Shown: positions 36,323 through 47,351, numbered from the stretch's first letter. The stretch: DNA of 64,000 nt from UBA5359 sp002410925 [NCBI: bacterium UBP13_UBA5359] (GCA_002410925.1 DHPR01000019.1:946-64945), one strand, 5' to 3'. Notes: generated by a model not told the origin, from the sequence alone. Translations and numbers: made by a program.

Positions 36323-36964
36323 TTAGAACCTCAACGTATAGCCGGCAGATAGACCCAGATCTTTGTCGTTCAGCAAATCGAAAACGGCCAGATCAATATT
36401 CAGAGGTATCAGAGATGCTTGAAAACGCAGCCCCAGATTAATATTCTCGTTCTGCTCCACTACCGCCTGTATACGAGGAAAGACCGGCACGGTCGCTCCG
36501 GCGATGAGACGTGAATCGCTGCCGGAAAGGGCTAATCCGGCAGTCAGTGTAGTCTTGGCCAAAGATATGGGCTGAGTGGCCACAGCATAGAATTCGGCAT
36601 TGACATCTCTGGCAGAGGTCAGGTTTTTCACACCCAGCGCTACAGCGGGTGTAACAGGCGAAGCGCCCAGAAGGAGATACTTGGCATTAACCCAAGTGCT
36701 GTTATCACCATTTTCAGGATCGAAGAAAGCAATGCCTGCCTCCAGGCGATTGACGGCACCATAATTGATAACACCTGCCGCTATGCCGTCATTTATATCT
36801 CTATAGTTAACGCCAAAAGAGAAATCACCCGTTCCCACAACTTCAGCCGTAGGAATGGTAAATAGTCCGGTAGGACCGTCGAAACTGGGTGCAGCCGATG
36901 CTACTCCCGCCAAGAAGGTTAAGGTTACAAGGGCCAACGTTAGAGTTCTAAACATAATTCGCAC
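36323..36964 (-). CDS. Secreted YjbH-like outer-membrane beta-barrel protein
   Basis: 213 residues with a signal peptide (MRIMFRTLTLALVTLTFLAGVASA, cleaved near 24). The mature start PSFDGPTGLFTIPTAEV and FSFGVNYR match the YjbH (DUF940) type. Alternating short strands and the last residues GYTLRF, ending in Phe, fit a beta-barrel recognised by the Bam machinery. YjbH proteins are linked to exopolysaccharide export in other bacteria; no such genes adjoin it here. It follows purN by 36 bp on the same strand but has its own signal-peptide start and possibly its own promoter. Confidence 0.7.
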   Translation of the reverse strand: MRIMFRTLTLALVTLTFLAGVASAAPSFDGPTGLFTIPTAEVVGTGDFSFGVNYRDINDGIAAGVINYGAVNRLEAGIAFFDPENGDNSTWVNAKYLLLGASPVTPAVALGVKNLTSARDVNAEFYAVATQPISLAKTTLTAGLALSGSDSRLIAGATVPVFPRIQAVVEQNENINLGLRFQASLIPLNIDLAVFDLLNDKDLGLSAGYTLRF

Positions 36965-37000
36965 CTCCGCATTTTAGCAACTATTCAGCTTTTTAGCTTT

Positions 37001-37627
37001 TCATATTACTATTACCCTATTCATCTCTCTCTTCAGCCGTCCCTCGGCAAAGAGATTTACCACCTTAGGGTAGAGAGCATGTTCCGCTTTAAGAACTCTG
37101 GCTCCCAAGCTTTCCGGCGTATCATCATCCATTACCTCTACTATGGACTGGGCGATAATAGGGCCGGCATCAGTTTCAGCGGTGACAAAGTGAGCTGTGC
37201 AGCCGCTAAACTTAACCCCGGCCTTCAGCACCGCTTTATGCACTCTGGAGCCGTAAAAACCGACTCCTCCAAAGGCCGGCAGCAGAGCCGGATGAGCATT
37301 TATTAAACGACCATCGTAATGCTCCACAAAGAACGGTGTCAGCACTCTGAGAAAACCGGCCATAAATACAAGCTCTACACCGTAAGCATCCAATTCATCT
37401 ATCATGCGACGCTCGAAGCTCTCTCGGTCAGAGTAGTCGCGGTTATTTATCAGCACTGCCGGTATACCGTTCTGCCCGGCTCTTTCCAGGGCATAAGATT
37501 CAGGCCGATCGCTGATAACCACCGCTATCTCAGCCCCTAGTTCATTCCTAGCAGCGGCATCTATAAAGGATTGAAGGATGGTTCCTGATCCGGATACCAA
37601 TACACCCAGCCGAATAAGCTTGTTCAT
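37001..37627 (-). CDS. purN: Phosphoribosylglycinamide formyltransferase
   Basis: 208 residues. [51 protein letters not shown] (catalytic Asn-His-Asp set) and [24 protein letters not shown] identify PurN, which formylates GAR using 10-formyltetrahydrofolate. ATGA overlap of 4 bp with purM couples translation. Last gene of the purine operon; purH and purD are not in the window. The usual HPSLLPAF reads HPALLPAF, a common variant. Confidence 0.95.
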   Translation of the reverse strand: MNKLIRLGVLVSGSGTILQSFIDAAARNELGAEIAVVISDRPESYALERAGQNGIPAVLINNRDYSDRESFERRMIDELDAYGVELVFMAGFLRVLTPFFVEHYDGRLINAHPALLPAFGGVGFYGSRVHKAVLKAGVKFSGCTAHFVTAETDAGPIIAQSIVEVMDDDTPESLGARVLKAEHALYPKVVNLFAEGRLKREMNRVIVI

Positions 37628-38664
37628 GTGCCAAGAACCACACCCTCTCTACCGATGCTTATCTCGCCTATCGCACAGGCATTCTCTCCCAGCTCCTGCA
37701 ACCGCTCAATGGCAGAAGCGGCGCTCTCTTTACCGACTATTATAACAAATCCTATCCCCATATTGAAGGTGCGGTACATCTCTATCTCTTCAATTCCGCC
37801 TCTTTGCTGCAGAAAATGAAAAAGGGGCGGCACAGGCCAGCTGCCCTTTTTTAGAATAGCCTGCAATCCGGGTGAAAAGGAACGAGGGATATTTTCCAAC
37901 AGGCCACCGCCGGTTATATGAGCCATGGCCTTGATTTTGACCTGGCGCATTAACTCAAGCACAGGAAGAACGTATATCCGTGTAGGAGCTATCAGTGCCT
38001 CTCCTACCGTCTGCCCAAGCGTATCCACATAATTGTCTGCCGAATATCCGCTAAGATCAAATAAGACTTTTCGAGCCAGTGAATAGCCGTTGCTGTGCAG
38101 ACCGGTAGAAGGCAAACCTATTAATATATCTCCTGAAGATACCGTGCTGCCATCAATGATCTGATCACGCTCTGCCACACCTACGGCAAAGCCGGCTATA
38201 TCATATTCATCATCCCTGTAGAAGCCGGGCATTTCGGCGGTTTCTCCGCCTATCAGAGCACAACCGGCCTGACGGCAACCTTCAGCCACCCCGTCGACGA
38301 TATCGGCTACTCGATCCGGGTCCAGCTTACCCACCGCCAGATAATCCAGAAAGAAAAGCGGTTCGGCGCCCTGAACTAAAATATCATTGACGCACATGGC
38401 CACGGCATCTATGCCGATGGTGTTATGTATACCTGTCATAAAGGCAACCTGCAGCTTGGTCCCCACACCATCAGTGCCGGATACCAACACCGGTTGCCGA
38501 TAGCGTTCCGGTACAGCAAAAAGGCCGCCGAATCCTCCGATGCCGGTCACCACTTCCGGCCGCCGGGTAGATTCCACTGCGGGCTTTATTCGACGCACCG
38601 CCTCATTCCCTGCTTCGATGTCCACCCCTGCATCTTTATATGTTAATTTTGGATTTTCTATCAT
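37624..38664 (-). CDS. purM: Phosphoribosylformylglycinamidine cyclo-ligase (AIR synthetase)
   Basis: 346 residues from ATG 38664; a TTG nine bases upstream is also in frame. [27 protein letters not shown] and [11 protein letters not shown] are signature segments, with [11 protein letters not shown] binding ATP and ALIGGETAE at the active site. It closes the imidazole ring of AIR from FGAM. It follows purF by about 100 bp and overlaps purN by 4 bp. Confidence 0.96.
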   Translation of the reverse strand: MIENPKLTYKDAGVDIEAGNEAVRRIKPAVESTRRPEVVTGIGGFGGLFAVPERYRQPVLVSGTDGVGTKLQVAFMTGIHNTIGIDAVAMCVNDILVQGAEPLFFLDYLAVGKLDPDRVADIVDGVAEGCRQAGCALIGGETAEMPGFYRDDEYDIAGFAVGVAERDQIIDGSTVSSGDILIGLPSTGLHSNGYSLARKVLFDLSGYSADNYVDTLGQTVGEALIAPTRIYVLPVLELMRQVKIKAMAHITGGGLLENIPRSFSPGLQAILKKGSWPVPPLFHFLQQRGGIEEIEMYRTFNMGIGFVIIVGKESAASAIERLQELGENACAIGEISIGREGVVLGT

Positions 38665-38765
38665 CTTTTCCAATCCTGTTCATCCTTCTCGGCAGCACAT
38701 CAGCTCCAGGAGAGACTGCCTTCTTAACTCGCAAATAGCTCTCATGCTTTCAAACGCTCTCTGTT

Positions 38766-40205
38766 CTACAGCCTCTTCTCACCATTATCCTTCTCCTGGC
38801 TTTCCATGATAAGCTTGCTGAGCCTGACCCTCTCAGGAACAGGTATAGGATAATCGCCGTTAAAGCAGGCTGTACAGAATTCATGCCTGGCACACCCTAT
38901 TGCCGCCACCATGCCATCCATACTAAGATATACCAGGCTGTCAGCCCCTATCTCCTGCCTTATCTCTTCCACCTCTTTGGAGGAGGCGATCAGATCCTTA
39001 CGTACGGCGGTATCGATGCCGTAGAAACAGGGAAACTTGATAGGCGGAGAGCTAACGCGAACATGAACTTCGGTAGCCCCGGCCTCCTTCAACATCCTGA
39101 CAATCTTACTGCTGGTGCTGCCCCTAACAATTGAATCATCCACCAGCACAATACGTTTACCCGCCAGCGCTTCATGCAGCGGCGTCAGCTTCATTTTAAT
39201 ACCCAAATCTCTAAGACGCTGGTCCGGCTGGATAAAGGTACGTCCGATATAGCGGTTCTTGATCAACCCCTCGCCAAAGGGTATGCGGGAAGCTTCGGCA
39301 TAGCCGATAGCCGCCGGTGTACCGGAATCAGGCACAGGTATAACTATATCCGCCTCAGTAAAATGCTCCCTGGCCAATAATTGGCCCATACGGCGCCGGG
39401 CCAGATGCAACGACTGCCCATTGATATGGCTATCAGGCCGAGCCACATAGACAAACTCAAAGATACACATGCTGGCCTGAGAAGATGTACCGACCTTGTA
39501 ACTGCGTAAACCGGATTCGTCGATAAAAACAATCTCGCCGGGATCGATCTCACGTTCGAACGTAGCGCCCACTACATGCAAAGCACAGCTCTCGGAGGCC
39601 AGGACATAACCGGTACCGTTTATTCTGCCCAGACAGAGCGGCCGCACGCCGTAAGGATCGCGTACACCGATAAGAGCTTTTTCGGTCATCATTACCAGAG
39701 AATATGCCCCGACGACCTTACCCATCATGGCCGGAATAGCCTCTTCCAAGGCCAATTCAGGCATATCGGCGAGTATCTTACCGGCAACCTCGCTATCGAT
39801 GGTCGTTTCAAAGCTTGTCCCGGCAGCTTCCATTTCAGCCCGCAGAATAGAAGCATTAATAATGCTGCCATTATGCCCTAAAACAAGCTGGCCGGCCGGC
39901 CTGTCTATCATCAGCGGTTGAGCATTAGCCAGCTTGCTGGAACCCATAGTAGAATAGCGTACATGGCCGATGGCCATATGCCCTTTCATTCCATTCAGCA
40001 TATCTTCTTTGAAAATCTGGGTAACAAGCCCCATATCCTTATGTAGCAAGATGCTCCTGCCATCTGCAACGGCTATTCCGGCACTCTCCTGCCCTCTATG
40101 TTGTAGCGCGAAAAGCCCGAAATATGTCATCTTTGCTACATCTGCGCCCGGAGAATAAACCCCGAAAACGCCACACTCATCATGCCAGCCCTCTTTTAAA
40201 TCCAT
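38766..40205 (-). CDS. purF: Amidophosphoribosyltransferase
   Basis: 479 residues. A ten-residue propeptide is followed by Cys11 (DECGVFGVYSP), the glutaminase nucleophile exposed on self-cleavage. The Ntn region (YFGLFALQHRGQESAGI, HNGSI) precedes a PRTase domain with IVLVDDSIVRGST, the PRPP loop. Cysteines in MCIFEFVY, FPCFYGID and FCTACF match the four ligands of the Bacillus-type 4Fe-4S cluster, so this is the oxygen-labile form. It makes phosphoribosylamine, the first committed step of purine synthesis. Confidence 0.97.
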   Translation of the reverse strand: MDLKEGWHDECGVFGVYSPGADVAKMTYFGLFALQHRGQESAGIAVADGRSILLHKDMGLVTQIFKEDMLNGMKGHMAIGHVRYSTMGSSKLANAQPLMIDRPAGQLVLGHNGSIINASILRAEMEAAGTSFETTIDSEVAGKILADMPELALEEAIPAMMGKVVGAYSLVMMTEKALIGVRDPYGVRPLCLGRINGTGYVLASESCALHVVGATFEREIDPGEIVFIDESGLRSYKVGTSSQASMCIFEFVYVARPDSHINGQSLHLARRRMGQLLAREHFTEADIVIPVPDSGTPAAIGYAEASRIPFGEGLIKNRYIGRTFIQPDQRLRDLGIKMKLTPLHEALAGKRIVLVDDSIVRGSTSSKIVRMLKEAGATEVHVRVSSPPIKFPCFYGIDTAVRKDLIASSKEVEEIRQEIGADSLVYLSMDGMVAAIGCARHEFCTACFNGDYPIPVPERVRLSKLIMESQEKDNGEKRL

Positions 40206-40253
40206 AACTCCACCGTCACTCCGGCTACCGCCATGCGCCCGGATATCGGCCTA

Positions 40254-42461
40254 TCAGGCCAGCGCCTCCTCTATGGAACCTCTCCAGGCACTCTCTATTT
40301 TTTCTATCTGCAGATCTATGACCCTGCTTTCATCCAAATCGATAATCAGGTTGCTTCCGCCTACTGCTCCGATCACCATCAAAGGAACATCATGCTCAGC
40401 AGCAAGCTTCATCAGCTTATCCAGCTTCGATGGAGCAAGGGAGACCAGTATCCTCGATTGAGCCTCGCCAAAGAGAGCATCGTCCTGACGCAATCCGTCA
40501 GAGGAGATTTCCACTGATACACCATGACTGCCCTCTGTATTGAAGCAACTTTCAGCCAATGCAACGGCCAGGCCGCCTTCCGCAATATCATGAGCCGAGG
40601 CCAGCAAGCCGGATCGTATAGCCTTCAGACAGCAGGCCTGCAACCTCTTTTCTTTATCCAGATCCAGGCTGGGGCATCCGGCTACCCGTCCATGCATGGC
40701 TTTGAGATATTCGCTGCCGTCCAGGCCGGGTCCGTTGAAGCCCAGCACGACCACGGCATCACCGTCATTTTTGAAGAACGAAGTGCACCGGCGCTCGATA
40801 TCTTCTATAACTCCCAGCACACCGATGGCTGGAGTCGGATAGATAGCTACACCCTGGCTTTCGTTGTAGAAGCTGACATTTCCGCTGATTACCGGCACTC
40901 CAAAGGCACGGCAGGCTGCGCTTATTCCCTCAACCGCCTGGCGGAATTGCCAGAATATCTCCGGCTTCTCAGGATTGCCGAAGTTGAGGCAATCGGTAAC
41001 TGCTGCCGGTTCGGCTCCAGAACAGACTACGTTGCGAGCTGCCTCCGCTACCGCGATAGCGCTGCCAGTGTAAGGATCCAGATAACAATAGCGACTGTTA
41101 CAATCCACAGTAACCGCCAGGCCGCGCCCTGTGCCTTTCAGCCTGAGCACAGACGCATCGGAACCCGGAAGAACGACGGTATTGATCTGTGCCATATGAT
41201 CATATTGCCTATAAATGTACTCCTTGCTAGCTATGTTATGCCGTCGAAGCAGTACCTCCAGTACAGATTCAAAATCCTCTATTTGGGGCAATTCATCCTT
41301 ATCAAAATGTTTCACTTGAGCTATATAATCAGGAATTCTGGCCTCCATATAGTATACGGGAGTATCTTCAGCCAAAGACTTGGCCGGAACCTCTGCCGCC
41401 AGCTCACCGTTGTCGTAGATACGCACAATACCATCATCAGTCAGCCTACCTATAACTACCGCATCAAGGCCCCACTTCTCAAAAATGTCTTTGACTTCAT
41501 TCTCATGTCCTTTAGCGGCTACCAGTAACATACGCTCCTGGGATTCCGACAGCATGATTTCATACGGAGTCATCCCTTCCTCACGACGAGGCACCAGTGA
41601 GATATCCACTTCCATGCCGCTGTCGCCCTTGGCCGCCATCTCAGTAGTAGAACAGGTCAGACCGGCGGCCCCCATATCCTGAATACCTACAATATGTCCG
41701 GTATTCAGTGCTTCCAACGTAGCTTCTATTAAAAGCTTCTCTGTGAAGGGATCCCCCACCTGAGTAGGGGAACGGCGTTCCTCGGATTCATCCGATAACT
41801 CCACTGAAGCAAAGGTGGCTCCATGAATACCGTCACGACCGGTCTTGGCTCCCACATACATTACCGAATTGCCGGCACCGCTGGCCGAAGACCGAGCAAT
41901 CTTATCGCTTTTCACCAACCCGAGGCACATAGCATTGATCAGAGGATTGCCTTCGTAACAATCGTCAAAATAAACCTCTCCGGCCACGGAGGGCACTCCG
42001 ATACAATTCCCGTAACCCGCTATGCCAGCCACCGCCCTGTCAAAAAGATAGCGTGTCCGGGCATCGCTCAATTCCCCAAAACGTAGCGAATTCAATGCAG
42101 CCATGGGTCTTGCTCCCATAGTAAAAATATCACGAACAATACCGCCAACACCGGTAGCAGCCCCTTCATACGGCTCCACGGCACTGGGATGGTTGTGGCT
42201 CTCTATCTTCATGACCACAGCCATGCCATCACCAACATCCACAGCGCCTGCATTTTCGCCGGGACCCTGCAAAACCCGGGGACCGGCGGTCGGGAAGAGC
42301 TTCAACACAGGCCGAGAATACTTATAGCCGCAGTGTTCAGACCACATGACGGCATACATGCCCACCTCCGTGTAATTAGGATGGCGACCAAGTATCTCCA
42401 CTATCTGCGCATACTCGGCATCATTCAATCCCATCTCTCTATATACTTTGGGTTCAATCAT
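40254..42461 (-). CDS. purL: Phosphoribosylformylglycinamidine synthase, small-type PurL subunit
   Basis: 735 residues, the small PurL of the PurLQS complex rather than the 1300-residue form. [45 protein letters not shown] (ATP and FGAR site) and a duplicated half with GNVSFYNES and [17 protein letters not shown] are plain. It turns FGAR into FGAM with ammonia from PurQ. It lies about 100 bp after purQ. Confidence 0.97.
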   Translation of the reverse strand: MIEPKVYREMGLNDAEYAQIVEILGRHPNYTEVGMYAVMWSEHCGYKYSRPVLKLFPTAGPRVLQGPGENAGAVDVGDGMAVVMKIESHNHPSAVEPYEGAATGVGGIVRDIFTMGARPMAALNSLRFGELSDARTRYLFDRAVAGIAGYGNCIGVPSVAGEVYFDDCYEGNPLINAMCLGLVKSDKIARSSASGAGNSVMYVGAKTGRDGIHGATFASVELSDESEERRSPTQVGDPFTEKLLIEATLEALNTGHIVGIQDMGAAGLTCSTTEMAAKGDSGMEVDISLVPRREEGMTPYEIMLSESQERMLLVAAKGHENEVKDIFEKWGLDAVVIGRLTDDGIVRIYDNGELAAEVPAKSLAEDTPVYYMEARIPDYIAQVKHFDKDELPQIEDFESVLEVLLRRHNIASKEYIYRQYDHMAQINTVVLPGSDASVLRLKGTGRGLAVTVDCNSRYCYLDPYTGSAIAVAEAARNVVCSGAEPAAVTDCLNFGNPEKPEIFWQFRQAVEGISAACRAFGVPVISGNVSFYNESQGVAIYPTPAIGVLGVIEDIERRCTSFFKNDGDAVVVLGFNGPGLDGSEYLKAMHGRVAGCPSLDLDKEKRLQACCLKAIRSGLLASAHDIAEGGLAVALAESCFNTEGSHGVSVEISSDGLRQDDALFGEAQSRILVSLAPSKLDKLMKLAAEHDVPLMVIGAVGGSNLIIDLDESRVIDLQIEKIESAWRGSIEEALA

Positions 42462-42562
42462 TACTCTACCTCTTTTGCAAGAATTATGGCAGAACTCTTA
42501 AGTCAGGCACTAAGTATTAGAGTCCGCTTGCAAGTATTACTTCAAGCCTTTATGCCCCACTT

Positions 42563-43258
42563 TCAAAGCTCCTTCAAGTGCCTCAGCACAGACTCAAAGA
42601 TGAGCCTGCCGTCGGCTGAAGTCAGGATTTCCTCCGCACTGCGCTCGGGATAAGGCATCATACCCATGACGTTGCCTTCTCGATTACATATGCCGGCGAT
42701 ATTGCCTAACGAACCATTGGGATTAGCTTCAGCGCTAACCATGCCGTCAGCATCACAATAACGGAAGAGAATCTGTCCCTTCTCCTCCATTTCGGCCAGA
42801 ACCTTCGGATCGACATAATAATTCCCTTCGTCGTGAGCTATGGGAATGCGCAGGACCTGCCCGGGGCTACAGGCGTTGGTAAAGGCGCTCTTATTATGCT
42901 CAACCTTGAGATGGAGGAATTTGCAGATAAACCGCAGGTTTTTATTACGTTGCAACACTCCCGGCAATAACCCGGCTTCCGTCAGCACCTGAAAACCGTT
43001 GCATATGCCCATTACCAGCTTGCCGTCAGCTGCAGCCTCTTTCACTGCTCCCATTACTGGAGAGTGGCTGGCTATAGCGCCGGCACGCAAATAGTTACCA
43101 TAAGAGAAACCGCCGGGAAGTATTATGCAATCATATCCATCCACAGAATCGGCTTCATGCCAGATTAAATCCACCGGCTCTTCCATGACCTGCTCCACCA
43201 CACGGCAGCAATCACAATCGCAGTTAGAGCCGGGGAAGATTACAACCCCGAATTTCAT
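42563..43258 (-). CDS. purQ: FGAM synthase glutaminase subunit PurQ
   Basis: 231 residues, class I glutamine amidotransferase. [13 protein letters not shown] opens the domain, [15 protein letters not shown] gives the oxyanion strand, and [10 protein letters not shown] carries the nucleophile Cys; the His-Glu pair lies near the end ([16 protein letters not shown] has a Tyr where His is usual in NVLGMMPHPER). That last point is an oddity: the canonical MPHPER histidine is replaced, which could weaken glutaminase activity. It overlaps purS by 4 bp. Confidence 0.92.
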   Translation of the reverse strand: MKFGVVIFPGSNCDCDCCRVVEQVMEEPVDLIWHEADSVDGYDCIILPGGFSYGNYLRAGAIASHSPVMGAVKEAAADGKLVMGICNGFQVLTEAGLLPGVLQRNKNLRFICKFLHLKVEHNKSAFTNACSPGQVLRIPIAHDEGNYYVDPKVLAEMEEKGQILFRYCDADGMVSAEANPNGSLGNIAGICNREGNVMGMMPYPERSAEEILTSADGRLIFESVLRHLKEL

Positions 43259-43503
43259 GCTTCCGACACCTCATATCTGTACTGCTCGATGACCGTGTTG
43301 ACCAATAGGCGCTCACACATATCGCGTACAGTCGCTTCAGCCGTTGACCTGTCTGCCGCTTTCAATTGCAGCTCTATATACCTGCCCATCCGAACATCTT
43401 CTACGCCGCTAAAATTCAACGCTTGTAATGCTTTCCGCACTACCTGGCCTTGTGTGTCAAAAACGCTCTTTTTAAGAGTTATAAAAATCTTTGCCCTATA
43501 CAT
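43255..43503 (-). CDS. purS: FGAM synthase subunit PurS
   Basis: 82 residues from ATG 43503, which has GAGGAG upstream; an earlier in-frame start lacks one. [27 protein letters not shown] and [11 protein letters not shown] are the PurS pattern. It bridges PurL and PurQ in the ammonia-channelling complex, and its 3' end overlaps purQ by 4 bp. Confidence 0.93.
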   Translation of the reverse strand: MYRAKIFITLKKSVFDTQGQVVRKALQALNFSGVEDVRMGRYIELQLKAADRSTAEATVRDMCERLLVNTVIEQYRYEVSEA

Positions 43504-43594
43504 GAGCCAACTCCTCGCCTTTATTATTTCAAAATATATACAAACTATGTCCAAACCCTTAACGTCTCATTGCTTCGGTGCCTTTGCAATAACT

Positions 43595-44479
43595 TTACCC
43601 CGGCTCCTTTCCCGTTATCAACCGATAAACCTCTCGATATTTATCTGCCGTATGAGCTACAACATCCTCCGGCAAACCGGGTGCGGGCGGCTCCTTATCC
43701 CAGTTGATCGCCTCCAGGTAATCCCGAACAAACTGCTTGTCATAGCTTTTGGGAGAACTACCGGGAATATATGCTGCCGGATCCCAGAAGCGCGATGAAT
43801 CCGGGGTTAGCACTTCGTCTATTATCGTCAGCTCTCCGTCTACCAGCCCGAACTCAAATTTAGTATCGGCTATAATCACACCACGCTCCAGAGCATAATC
43901 TGCCGCATATTGATAGAGAGCCAGACTGATATCTACTATGTGAGAGGTCAGGTCTTCACTGATAAGAGCTGCCATCCTCTCCCGGCTGATATTCTCATCG
44001 TGCCCGCTGTCGGCTTTGAAGGCCGGCGTAAAAATGGGCTGGGGCAACTTGTCGGCATAGTTTAGTCCGGCTGGCAACGGAATGCCGCAAAGAGTGCCGG
44101 CAGATTGATACTCTTTCCAGCCGGATCCGGCCAGATAACCGCGCACCACGCACTCTATATCCAGGCGTTCCGCTTTTTTAACCAGCATGGAGCGCCCTTT
44201 CAGCTGATCGACATAGGCTCGCAACGGTTCAGGATAATCCTCTGTAGAGGCACTGATCAAATGGTTAGGCACAATATCCTCAGTTAGCCCGAACCAGAAC
44301 ACAGAAAGTTGAGTAAGGATTTTGCCCTTATCCGGAATCCCTGTAGGCAAAATGGAATCAAAGGCCGAAATGCGATCGGTAGCTACGATCAACAGTTTCT
44401 CTCCCAGATCGTAAACATCCCTGACCTTACCTTTAATAAAGGCGGAATATTCTCTTATGTCGCTCTGCAGCAATATCAT
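43595..44479 (-). CDS. purC: SAICAR synthetase
   Basis: 294 residues, the longer SAICAR synthetase type. GKVRDVYDLGEKLLIVATDRISAFDSILPTGIPDKG is the nucleotide-binding start, ECVVRGYLAGSGWKEY and IADTKFEFGLVDGELTIIDEVLTPDSSRFW follow. It joins aspartate to CAIR. It begins 2 bp after purB; 91 bp separate it from purS. Confidence 0.96.
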   Translation of the reverse strand: MILLQSDIREYSAFIKGKVRDVYDLGEKLLIVATDRISAFDSILPTGIPDKGKILTQLSVFWFGLTEDIVPNHLISASTEDYPEPLRAYVDQLKGRSMLVKKAERLDIECVVRGYLAGSGWKEYQSAGTLCGIPLPAGLNYADKLPQPIFTPAFKADSGHDENISRERMAALISEDLTSHIVDISLALYQYAADYALERGVIIADTKFEFGLVDGELTIIDEVLTPDSSRFWDPAAYIPGSSPKSYDKQFVRDYLEAINWDKEPPAPGLPEDVVAHTADKYREVYRLITGKEPG

Positions 44480-44481
44480 TA

Positions 44482-45774
44482 TTAAATCCCCAGTCTGTCA
44501 AAGATCACATCCAGATGCTTGGTGAAGTAGTTATAATCAAACAAATTATCTATTTCATCTGCAGATAGATGCTCACGCACTCCAGGATCATTCAGCAGCA
44601 GCTCTTTGAACGAGCTGCCGGTCTCCCATGCCTGCATGGCATTCTTTTGTACCAGCTTATATGCCTCTTCACGCGACATTCCCTTTTCCACCAGCGTCAG
44701 CATAGTCCGCTGTGAGAAGACTAATCCATGCGTCTTTTCAAGATTTCTTCTCATATTCTCCGGGTAAACAACCAGCTTCTGAAGAATATCCGCAAAGGTA
44801 CGAAGCATATAATCCAGCAGAATATTGCTGTCCGGCAACACAATACGCTCTATGGAGGAATTAGCCAGATCACGCTCGTGCCAGGTTACTTCACTTTCCA
44901 TTACCGGCAGACAATTGGCCCTGACTACCCGTGCCAGGCCGCTGATCTGCTCATCCACCCAGGGATTACGCTTGTGCGGCATGGCCGAAGAACCGCGTTG
45001 CCCCTTGCGGAAGATCTCTTCCACTTCCAATATTTCCGTTCGTTGTAAATTCCTGATTTCGGTAGCAAATTTCTCCAGCGATCCGGCTGTAACAGCCAAG
45101 GCGGTCATATACTGAGCATGACGATCACGCTGCAGTATCTGTGTGGATATCGGCGAGGGCTTAAGCCCCAGCTTATCGCAGACTATTCTCTCAACCCGGG
45201 GATCGATGTTGGCATAATTGCCTACCGCTCCGGATATCTTGCCGTAGCTGACAATCTCACGGGCCTGGCGCATCCGCTCCAGATTCCGCTCCATCTCCGA
45301 CAGCCAGACACCCAGTTTGAAACCGAAGGTTATCGGCTCGGCATGCACGCCATGCGTACGCCCGATCATCAAGGTATACTTGTGCTCTGCAGCGCGCTTA
45401 CGGATGATAGCTATAAGAGCCTCTATATCTGCAATAAGCAGTTCCGCAGATTCCTTTAAAAGTAAAGAGAGGGCTGTATCGACTACATCGTAGGAAGTTA
45501 CTCCGTAATGTATATACTTGCCCTCTTCACCAAGATTTTCGGTTACCGCTTTAATAAATGCTATGACATCGTGACGGGTCTCTTTCTCTATTTCTTCGAC
45601 CCTTTGCAAGTTAAAGGCGGCCCTTTCCTTTATCCTGGCCACCGCTTCCCGGGGTATCTCCCCCAGTTCCGACCATCCCTCACATATGGCTATCTCTACG
45701 TCAAGCCACTTCTGCAGCTTGTTCTGCTGCTCCCAGATGCCCTTCATCTGAGGGCATGAGTAGCGCTCTATCAC
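44482..45774 (-). CDS. purB: Adenylosuccinate lyase
   Basis: 430 residues from a GTG (45772-45774) behind GGGGGGA; starting here gives the conserved beginning IERYSCPQMKGIWEQQNK, whereas the longer frame adds an unrelated head. MIGRTHGVHAEPITFGFKL and GSSAMPHKRNP (fumarase/lyase signature) carry the catalytic His and Ser. It works twice, on SAICAR and on adenylosuccinate. First gene of the pur operon, in Bacillus order. Confidence 0.96.
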   Translation of the reverse strand: MIERYSCPQMKGIWEQQNKLQKWLDVEIAICEGWSELGEIPREAVARIKERAAFNLQRVEEIEKETRHDVIAFIKAVTENLGEEGKYIHYGVTSYDVVDTALSLLLKESAELLIADIEALIAIIRKRAAEHKYTLMIGRTHGVHAEPITFGFKLGVWLSEMERNLERMRQAREIVSYGKISGAVGNYANIDPRVERIVCDKLGLKPSPISTQILQRDRHAQYMTALAVTAGSLEKFATEIRNLQRTEILEVEEIFRKGQRGSSAMPHKRNPWVDEQISGLARVVRANCLPVMESEVTWHERDLANSSIERIVLPDSNILLDYMLRTFADILQKLVVYPENMRRNLEKTHGLVFSQRTMLTLVEKGMSREEAYKLVQKNAMQAWETGSSFKELLLNDPGVREHLSADEIDNLFDYNYFTKHLDVIFDRLGI

Positions 45775-45836
45775 TACCTTCCCCCCACTCTTTAATCGGC
45801 ATGGCAAACAGTCGCCAGCCCTTGATTGCCTTTTGA

Positions 45837-45865
45837 ATTTTAGCATGATACTTCTTTGCGCGCAA
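45837..45865 (-). promoter_or_regulatory. Promoter of the purine operon
   Basis: Leftward -35-like TTGCGC (45860-45865), 17-bp spacer and -10 TAAAAT (45837-45842). The leader of about 55 bases contains a 5-bp stem GGCAA/TTGCC (45803-45807 with 45826-45830) before the GTG of purB. No recognisable purine riboswitch or PurBox is seen in the leader. Confidence 0.5.
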
Positions 45866-45906
45866 GAGATAATGAAAAGCTAATTATCCGCATGATGGAG
45901 AAAGCA

Positions 45907-47322
45907 TCATTGCAGCTCTTTCTCCCCTATCTGTGCCAGCAAAGCGTTTATAGGTTCCATCAAGCGGCACCGTGCCTGTGATGAAACGCCATTTTGCACA
46001 TACTGCACAGCTGAAACCACTTTGTCTTTCATCTCCGGATTAAAGCCCAGCGCCCCTTCTATATTAGGTTCAAAGACGAAAAGCCGTCCGGGGCTGCGAG
46101 AAGCGGCGATAAGACGGGCATTGGGACCACCCTGCTGTTTGAGACGAAGAAGGACGTCAGCCCGTTTACGCCCCTTTCCAGGATGCATATCGGAATCGAA
46201 TATGGCTACATAAGGAATATCAAAGAATTCCAACACCTCTACCAGCAACGGCATATTACCCTTTCCCCCGGCATCGACTATCGATATCTCGATCTCATCG
46301 ATATCGATACCCTGTGACTGCAGAAAGGGAGGATATAGAAAGCGTTCTGTATCCCCCTCAACAAGTACCACCCCGCGGGAAAAAAAGAGTTCGTTACGCC
46401 GGGAATCAAACTCGCGCAGCAGCATAAATCGCTCATCGGAACTCCAGGTGCTCTTGAAGTTATGGCGTACTACGGTACCTGCACCCAGTTTACGCCGGAC
46501 AAGGAAGACATCCTCCGGATACTGAATATCGACAAAATTACTGGAGTGAGTAGCATAAAAGATTTGATTGCCGGCCATAGAAAGACCTCTGAGGATACGA
46601 TAGAAAAAGCGCTCTCTATGAGGATGGAGGAATATCTCCGGTTCTTCAATAGCGATAACGGCGCCGGCATTATCCGCATCCTTAACAGCTTTAAGTGCTT
46701 CCACCAGCAGGCTGCTCTGGCGGCCGGGACCTGAAACGGCGGCTTCATCGCGCTCTCTGTCGGCACCAGCGGTAAGACTCTCTGTTTCCAACAGAAACCG
46801 GGCCTCGCCATCGATGCCGCCCAGGCGTTCCAGCAATTTACGCAATGCCTTCCAATGATCCTCTAAACCATCATTGAGCAAGCTGCGACGGGCATCTATA
46901 AAGAGAAAGGGCACCTGTGATCTCGCCTGCAGAAAGAGCTCATGGTCATCCTGATTGCAGGCTAATATTTTCCCTTCTTCGTCAAGGCAATCCAGCTGAG
47001 GATTCGGCACCTCGCCGGTAGATTGAAGGGGCGGTGAAAAATAGCGCAGGCCCCAAACAGGGAAGCCACCCTGCCTGCAGCGAAGAGGTGCAGTAAAGAA
47101 GAGCTTTACACTTACAGGATGACTGGTATCCCCATCACTGTAATCCTGCGTTGCCAGAGGCAGCGGACCGCCGTTACCCATTATGAGATTGATAGCCTTA
47201 AGTATATTGGTTTTACCGGCGTTATTAGGCCCTATCAGAGCGCAAAGAGATGCCGGCTCAAGTTCCAGATAGCGCACAGAGCGATAATGTTCGATTATTA
47301 CTCTGGAAATTATCGTCGCCAT
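45907..47322 (-). CDS. OLD-family ATP-dependent nuclease (AAA ATPase plus TOPRIM)
   Basis: 471 residues. Residues 1-290 are an SMC/RecF-like ATPase: IEHYRSVRYLEL, Walker A GPNNAGKTN (31-39), Walker B with VIAIEEPEIFLHP and the YATHSS histidine. Residues about 320-440 are a TOPRIM nuclease: GVVLVEGDTERFLYPPFL supplies the metal-binding Glu and FDIPYVAIFDSDMH the Asp pair. This is a class 1 OLD protein without a helicase partner, so not Gabija. OLD enzymes cut DNA and several defend against phage; a repair role is also possible. A 21-bp inverted repeat lies in its promoter. Confidence 0.85.
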   Translation of the reverse strand: MATIISRVIIEHYRSVRYLELEPASLCALIGPNNAGKTNILKAINLIMGNGGPLPLATQDYSDGDTSHPVSVKLFFTAPLRCRQGGFPVWGLRYFSPPLQSTGEVPNPQLDCLDEEGKILACNQDDHELFLQARSQVPFLFIDARRSLLNDGLEDHWKALRKLLERLGGIDGEARFLLETESLTAGADRERDEAAVSGPGRQSSLLVEALKAVKDADNAGAVIAIEEPEIFLHPHRERFFYRILRGLSMAGNQIFYATHSSNFVDIQYPEDVFLVRRKLGAGTVVRHNFKSTWSSDERFMLLREFDSRRNELFFSRGVVLVEGDTERFLYPPFLQSQGIDIDEIEISIVDAGGKGNMPLLVEVLEFFDIPYVAIFDSDMHPGKGRKRADVLLRLKQQGGPNARLIAASRSPGRLFVFEPNIEGALGFNPEMKDKVVSAVQYVQNGVSSQARCRLMEPINALLAQIGEKELQ

Positions 47323-47351
47323 ACCATAATTACTCCGCTCTCTTTACTTTC

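Noticed and set aside
45775-45842. Purine riboswitch in the pur leader
   Set aside because: The leader is only about 55 bases and shows a single 5-bp stem without the conserved junction of the class.
45907-47322. Gabija defence system (GajA-like)
   Set aside because: The OLD protein is short and no UvrD-like GajB lies beside it; pcrA at 31-33 kb is a house-keeping helicase.
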